From positions 2,654 through 8,135 of the forward strand of contig PEYS01000105.1 of the NCBI GenBank assembly GCA_002763335.1: a stretch of DNA of 5,482 nucleotides, in the 5' to 3' direction. The notes below the pieces were generated by a model. That model was not told the DNA's origin. It worked only from the letters and a program-made list of their open reading frames with translations, and searched no databases. How positions within the stretch are numbered: position 1 is the first letter of the stretch; each line of letters begins with the position of its first letter. Shown piece after piece: positions 3,475 through 5,482 of the stretch. The position numbers and the translations under genes are program-made. The DNA comes from Candidatus Woesearchaeota archaeon CG08_land_8_20_14_0_20_47_9 (GTDB taxonomy: Archaea; Nanobdellota; Nanobdellia; Woesearchaeales; CG1-02-47-18).

Positions 3475-5482
3475 ATGGGGAGTAGTGCACTGAGTAGCCT
3501 GGAAGATCTTACCGAGAGGGTTGGTGGGGATCCTACGAGAAACATTGCTGATTCTTCTCTTAAAGCAGATGCAAATAACGCATACCAACTACTTGCTAAT
3601 TCCCTGTTAAAAGTCAACCTGGGTCTTAACACTGCTTCAAGAGGCCTTGATAAGGTTGATGCTGCTCTTTCTTCTGCAACAAAGAATCTTATTGCATCCA
3701 GTAGAAAGCGCCTTAAATGTAACGCGTCACTTGACACCATACTTGATCTTGTTGGTAAACCACTCCTCGCAGCTGAGTCAAGCATCAGGGGCATCGGAGG
3801 TAAAATCGCAAGGCAGTGGGAATTAAATGAGGCTCGTAGGAAATACTATGAGACTCATAATTACGACACCTCCTTTCTAGGCAGGATTAAAACTGAGCTT
3901 ATTGCCTACACCGTATTAGGCCTTGCCTCAATCTCAGCATTAGGAAGTACTGCTGCTCAATTGATTACAAGCCACCCTGCAGATGCACTTAAGCTCTTGA
4001 CTGCAGGCATTGTAGCTACAACAGTCATAAGGGAGGGCTGTGGCGAAACAGGAGGTGGCCCTACCAAACCTGTAGTTTTAGACAGGTATTGGAAATTTAA
4101 TGATGAAGAAGTGAAAGAACCATTAGAAGAAATACTCGATGTTAGAGCAAAAAAAGGCTCTGCAGCTGACGGAATATCAGGGGTTAATGATCTCTCCGCA
4201 ACGGTATATATACACTACAAGGTTTCAGCAGATAAGGGCAGACCTAGCTTTAATTTTTACAGACTAACTGAGAACGGCAAGGTTAGGATTAGTCCTGAAA
4301 CTCAGGATCTCGATTCTTTAATTGTTGAAACAGAAGGCGACTTCATTTTAAAAGGGGACATAGTAGGAGAAACCTTCTCTTTTAATGTATCCTTTGATAA
4401 TCAAGGCACTACAACTACTGAAGAATACAAAATCCATGTGACGGGATCTGAAGTAAGCACAAAAAGTGATCTCGCTGGAGGGGGGCTTCTTCTATTTGAC
4501 ACTGAGAAGGGAGATGCTATTTTCCTGTATGAGGGGAAAGGACTTGTTGGTGAAGGAGAATATAATTGTGTTGCGTGGAAAGCTAACTCGCTAGCCTATT
4601 GTGGAAGAGTAAGAGTAAGTGGGGATAAAACCAAAATAGGTTATGACATCATACCTGAACTAGACATTGTTGATAAATGCAGTGTTCAGGATAAACTTGA
4701 GGACAGAAGTATTGTCTGGAAAGATGCCAGCACAGCATGGTTCATGAGGTTTTATACCACCCTTAACGATTCACGAGATATTAATACTGCCACAGTAAGT
4801 CAACTCCTACCGAACAGCAGCTTTGCTATTTGGATACCACCAGATAACGATGTGCCAACAAAATATGGGGGCTTTAGGGATAAAATATTAGAGGCTCTGA
4901 AATATCAGACGCCTGCAAATATTTTTAGAGTAGTAGAAGATAAAAACCAGACTGAAGTATTAAAGAATAACGATGGTAATAATGTGAGAGTGCCAATGGT
5001 AGAGTATTTACAAGCTGGTGAAATTGGGGCAGGACTTACACCATCAAATAGAGGCTACCGTGATATACTAGATGAAAATCCGTTGAGAATCGAAATCGAA
5101 ACCTCCTTTTTAACCCCTCAAATCCTTTATTCAGAGGCTTTAAGGGAACTGTATAAAATTACTTATCCGTATCCAAAAACTGATGCTTTCGAGGGGTTTG
5201 AAAACCCCATCAATACAATTACTGCTTTTAGTTTAGTTCTTAGACCATATGATTTTCCAGGTGAACTTCCAGGGATGAGCGATCCTGATGCAAAAACAAC
5301 AAAATTCCTAACAGAAATGCCTGACGAAATAAAAGAAAAAATAAAGATTATTGGTTTCAAGAGCCAAGCCATGGGGGAGCTTTCGTTTAGTCCTCCTGAA
5401 CTTGTTAGTAATGGCCCAGGAGTCTATAAATGGGACTCCAACCAGAAGAAATACGTGCCAATGGACGATGGTTTAGTAAGAT
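3475..5482 (+). CDS. Large protein of unknown function with hydrophobic segments near residues 142-186, 3'-truncated by the window
   Basis: The frame is open for 669 codons from ATG 3475 to the edge with no stop. I recognise no family. Residues about 30-115 look helical and Ala/Ser/Leu-rich, possibly coiled coil. Two hydrophobic segments follow at about 142-165 and 171-186. The rest is polar and mixed, with probable beta-strand stretches (about 235-345, with alternating hydrophobic residues such as LSATVYIHYKV and FSFNVSFD). Cysteines are few (82, 189, 365, 376, 402). Membrane anchoring of a large soluble or surface domain is the likeliest layout, but the side is unclear. ATG 3475 fits the promoter; an in-frame GTG at 3463 would lie upstream of the predicted transcript start. 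Base composition falls from about 47% GC near 3901-3960 to 38% at 4321-4380 and 27% at 4921-4980, against 55% in a sampled line of gap. Confidence 0.85.
   Translation, partial: MGSSALSSLEDLTERVGGDPTRNIADSSLKADANNAYQLLANSLLKVNLGLNTASRGLDKVDAALSSATKNLIASSRKRLKCNASLDTILDLVGKPLLAAESSIRGIGGKIARQWELNEARRKYYETHNYDTSFLGRIKTELIAYTVLGLASISALGSTAAQLITSHPADALKLLTAGIVATTVIREGCGETGGGPTKPVVLDRYWKFNDEEVKEPLEEILDVRAKKGSAADGISGVNDLSATVYIHYKVSADKGRPSFNFYRLTENGKVRISPETQDLDSLIVETEGDFILKGDIVGETFSFNVSFDNQGTTTTEEYKIHVTGSEVSTKSDLAGGGLLLFDTEKGDAIFLYEGKGLVGEGEYNCVAWKANSLAYCGRVRVSGDKTKIGYDIIPELDIVDKCSVQDKLEDRSIVWKDASTAWFMRFYTTLNDSRDINTATVSQLLPNSSFAIWIPPDNDVPTKYGGFRDKILEALKYQTPANIFRVVEDKNQTEVLKNNDGNNVRVPMVEYLQAGEIGAGLTPSNRGYRDILDENPLRIEIETSFLTPQILYSEALRELYKITYPYPKTDAFEGFENPINTITAFSLVLRPYDFPGELPGMSDPDAKTTKFLTEMPDEIKEKIKIIGFKSQAMGELSFSPPELVSNGPGVYKWDSNQKKYVPMDDGLVR

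Noticed and set aside
4021..4050. Lipobox-like cysteine (residue 189) after the hydrophobic segment of the large gene
   Set aside because: The residues before the Cys are Arg-Glu-Gly, not a Leu-Ala-Gly type lipobox, and the segment is far from the N-terminus.
1..5482. CRISPR array or toxin-antitoxin pair
   Set aside because: No regularly spaced direct repeats exist, and no small gene pair has features of such systems.

Overview
The window looks like a piece of an archaeal chromosome. The signs are a single-domain archaeal histone gene, BRE/TATA promoters in place of bacterial -35/-10 boxes, two adjacent tRNA genes without encoded CCA that carry short bulge-helix-bulge introns, and AGGTGAT-type ribosome binding sites. 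The glyceraldehyde-3-phosphate dehydrogenase is the bacterial-type class I enzyme, not the usual archaeal class II enzyme. Histone plus class I GAPDH would suit a DPANN or euryarchaeal lineage, but I cannot place it further from sequence alone.

Layout: the 3' part of an O6-alkylguanine-DNA alkyltransferase gene (ogt, + strand) enters from the left. A strong promoter follows, with a perfect 8-bp inverted repeat just downstream, then gap (339-1328). The gap stop codon lies inside a hairpin repeat (A). A short empty stretch leads to a second hairpin (B), which sits one base after a minus-strand tRNA pair: tRNA-Ile(GAU) with one intron and tRNA-Asn(GUU) with two introns, read from a promoter near 1801-1815. 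The divergent interval 1776-2079 holds a large palindromic element (C). Next come the histone gene and, overlapping it by 4 bases, a polytopic membrane protein gene with a very basic N-terminus; together they look like a coupled operon. The membrane protein gene ends inside a third hairpin (D), a second copy of A. After about 180 bp with nothing clear and a probably leaderless promoter, a large AT-richer gene of unknown function (669 codons visible) runs off the right edge.

The housekeeping genes are ordinary: alkylation repair, glycolysis, chromatin, tRNA. The unusual parts are (i) hairpins at three gene 3' ends, whose loops are related although the arms of B differ from those of A and D, with the stop codon built into the arm in two cases; (ii) a tRNA-Asn gene with two introns, one of which shares the non-canonical 30/31 position with the neighbouring tRNA-Ile intron; and (iii) the composite palindrome between the tRNA and histone promoters.
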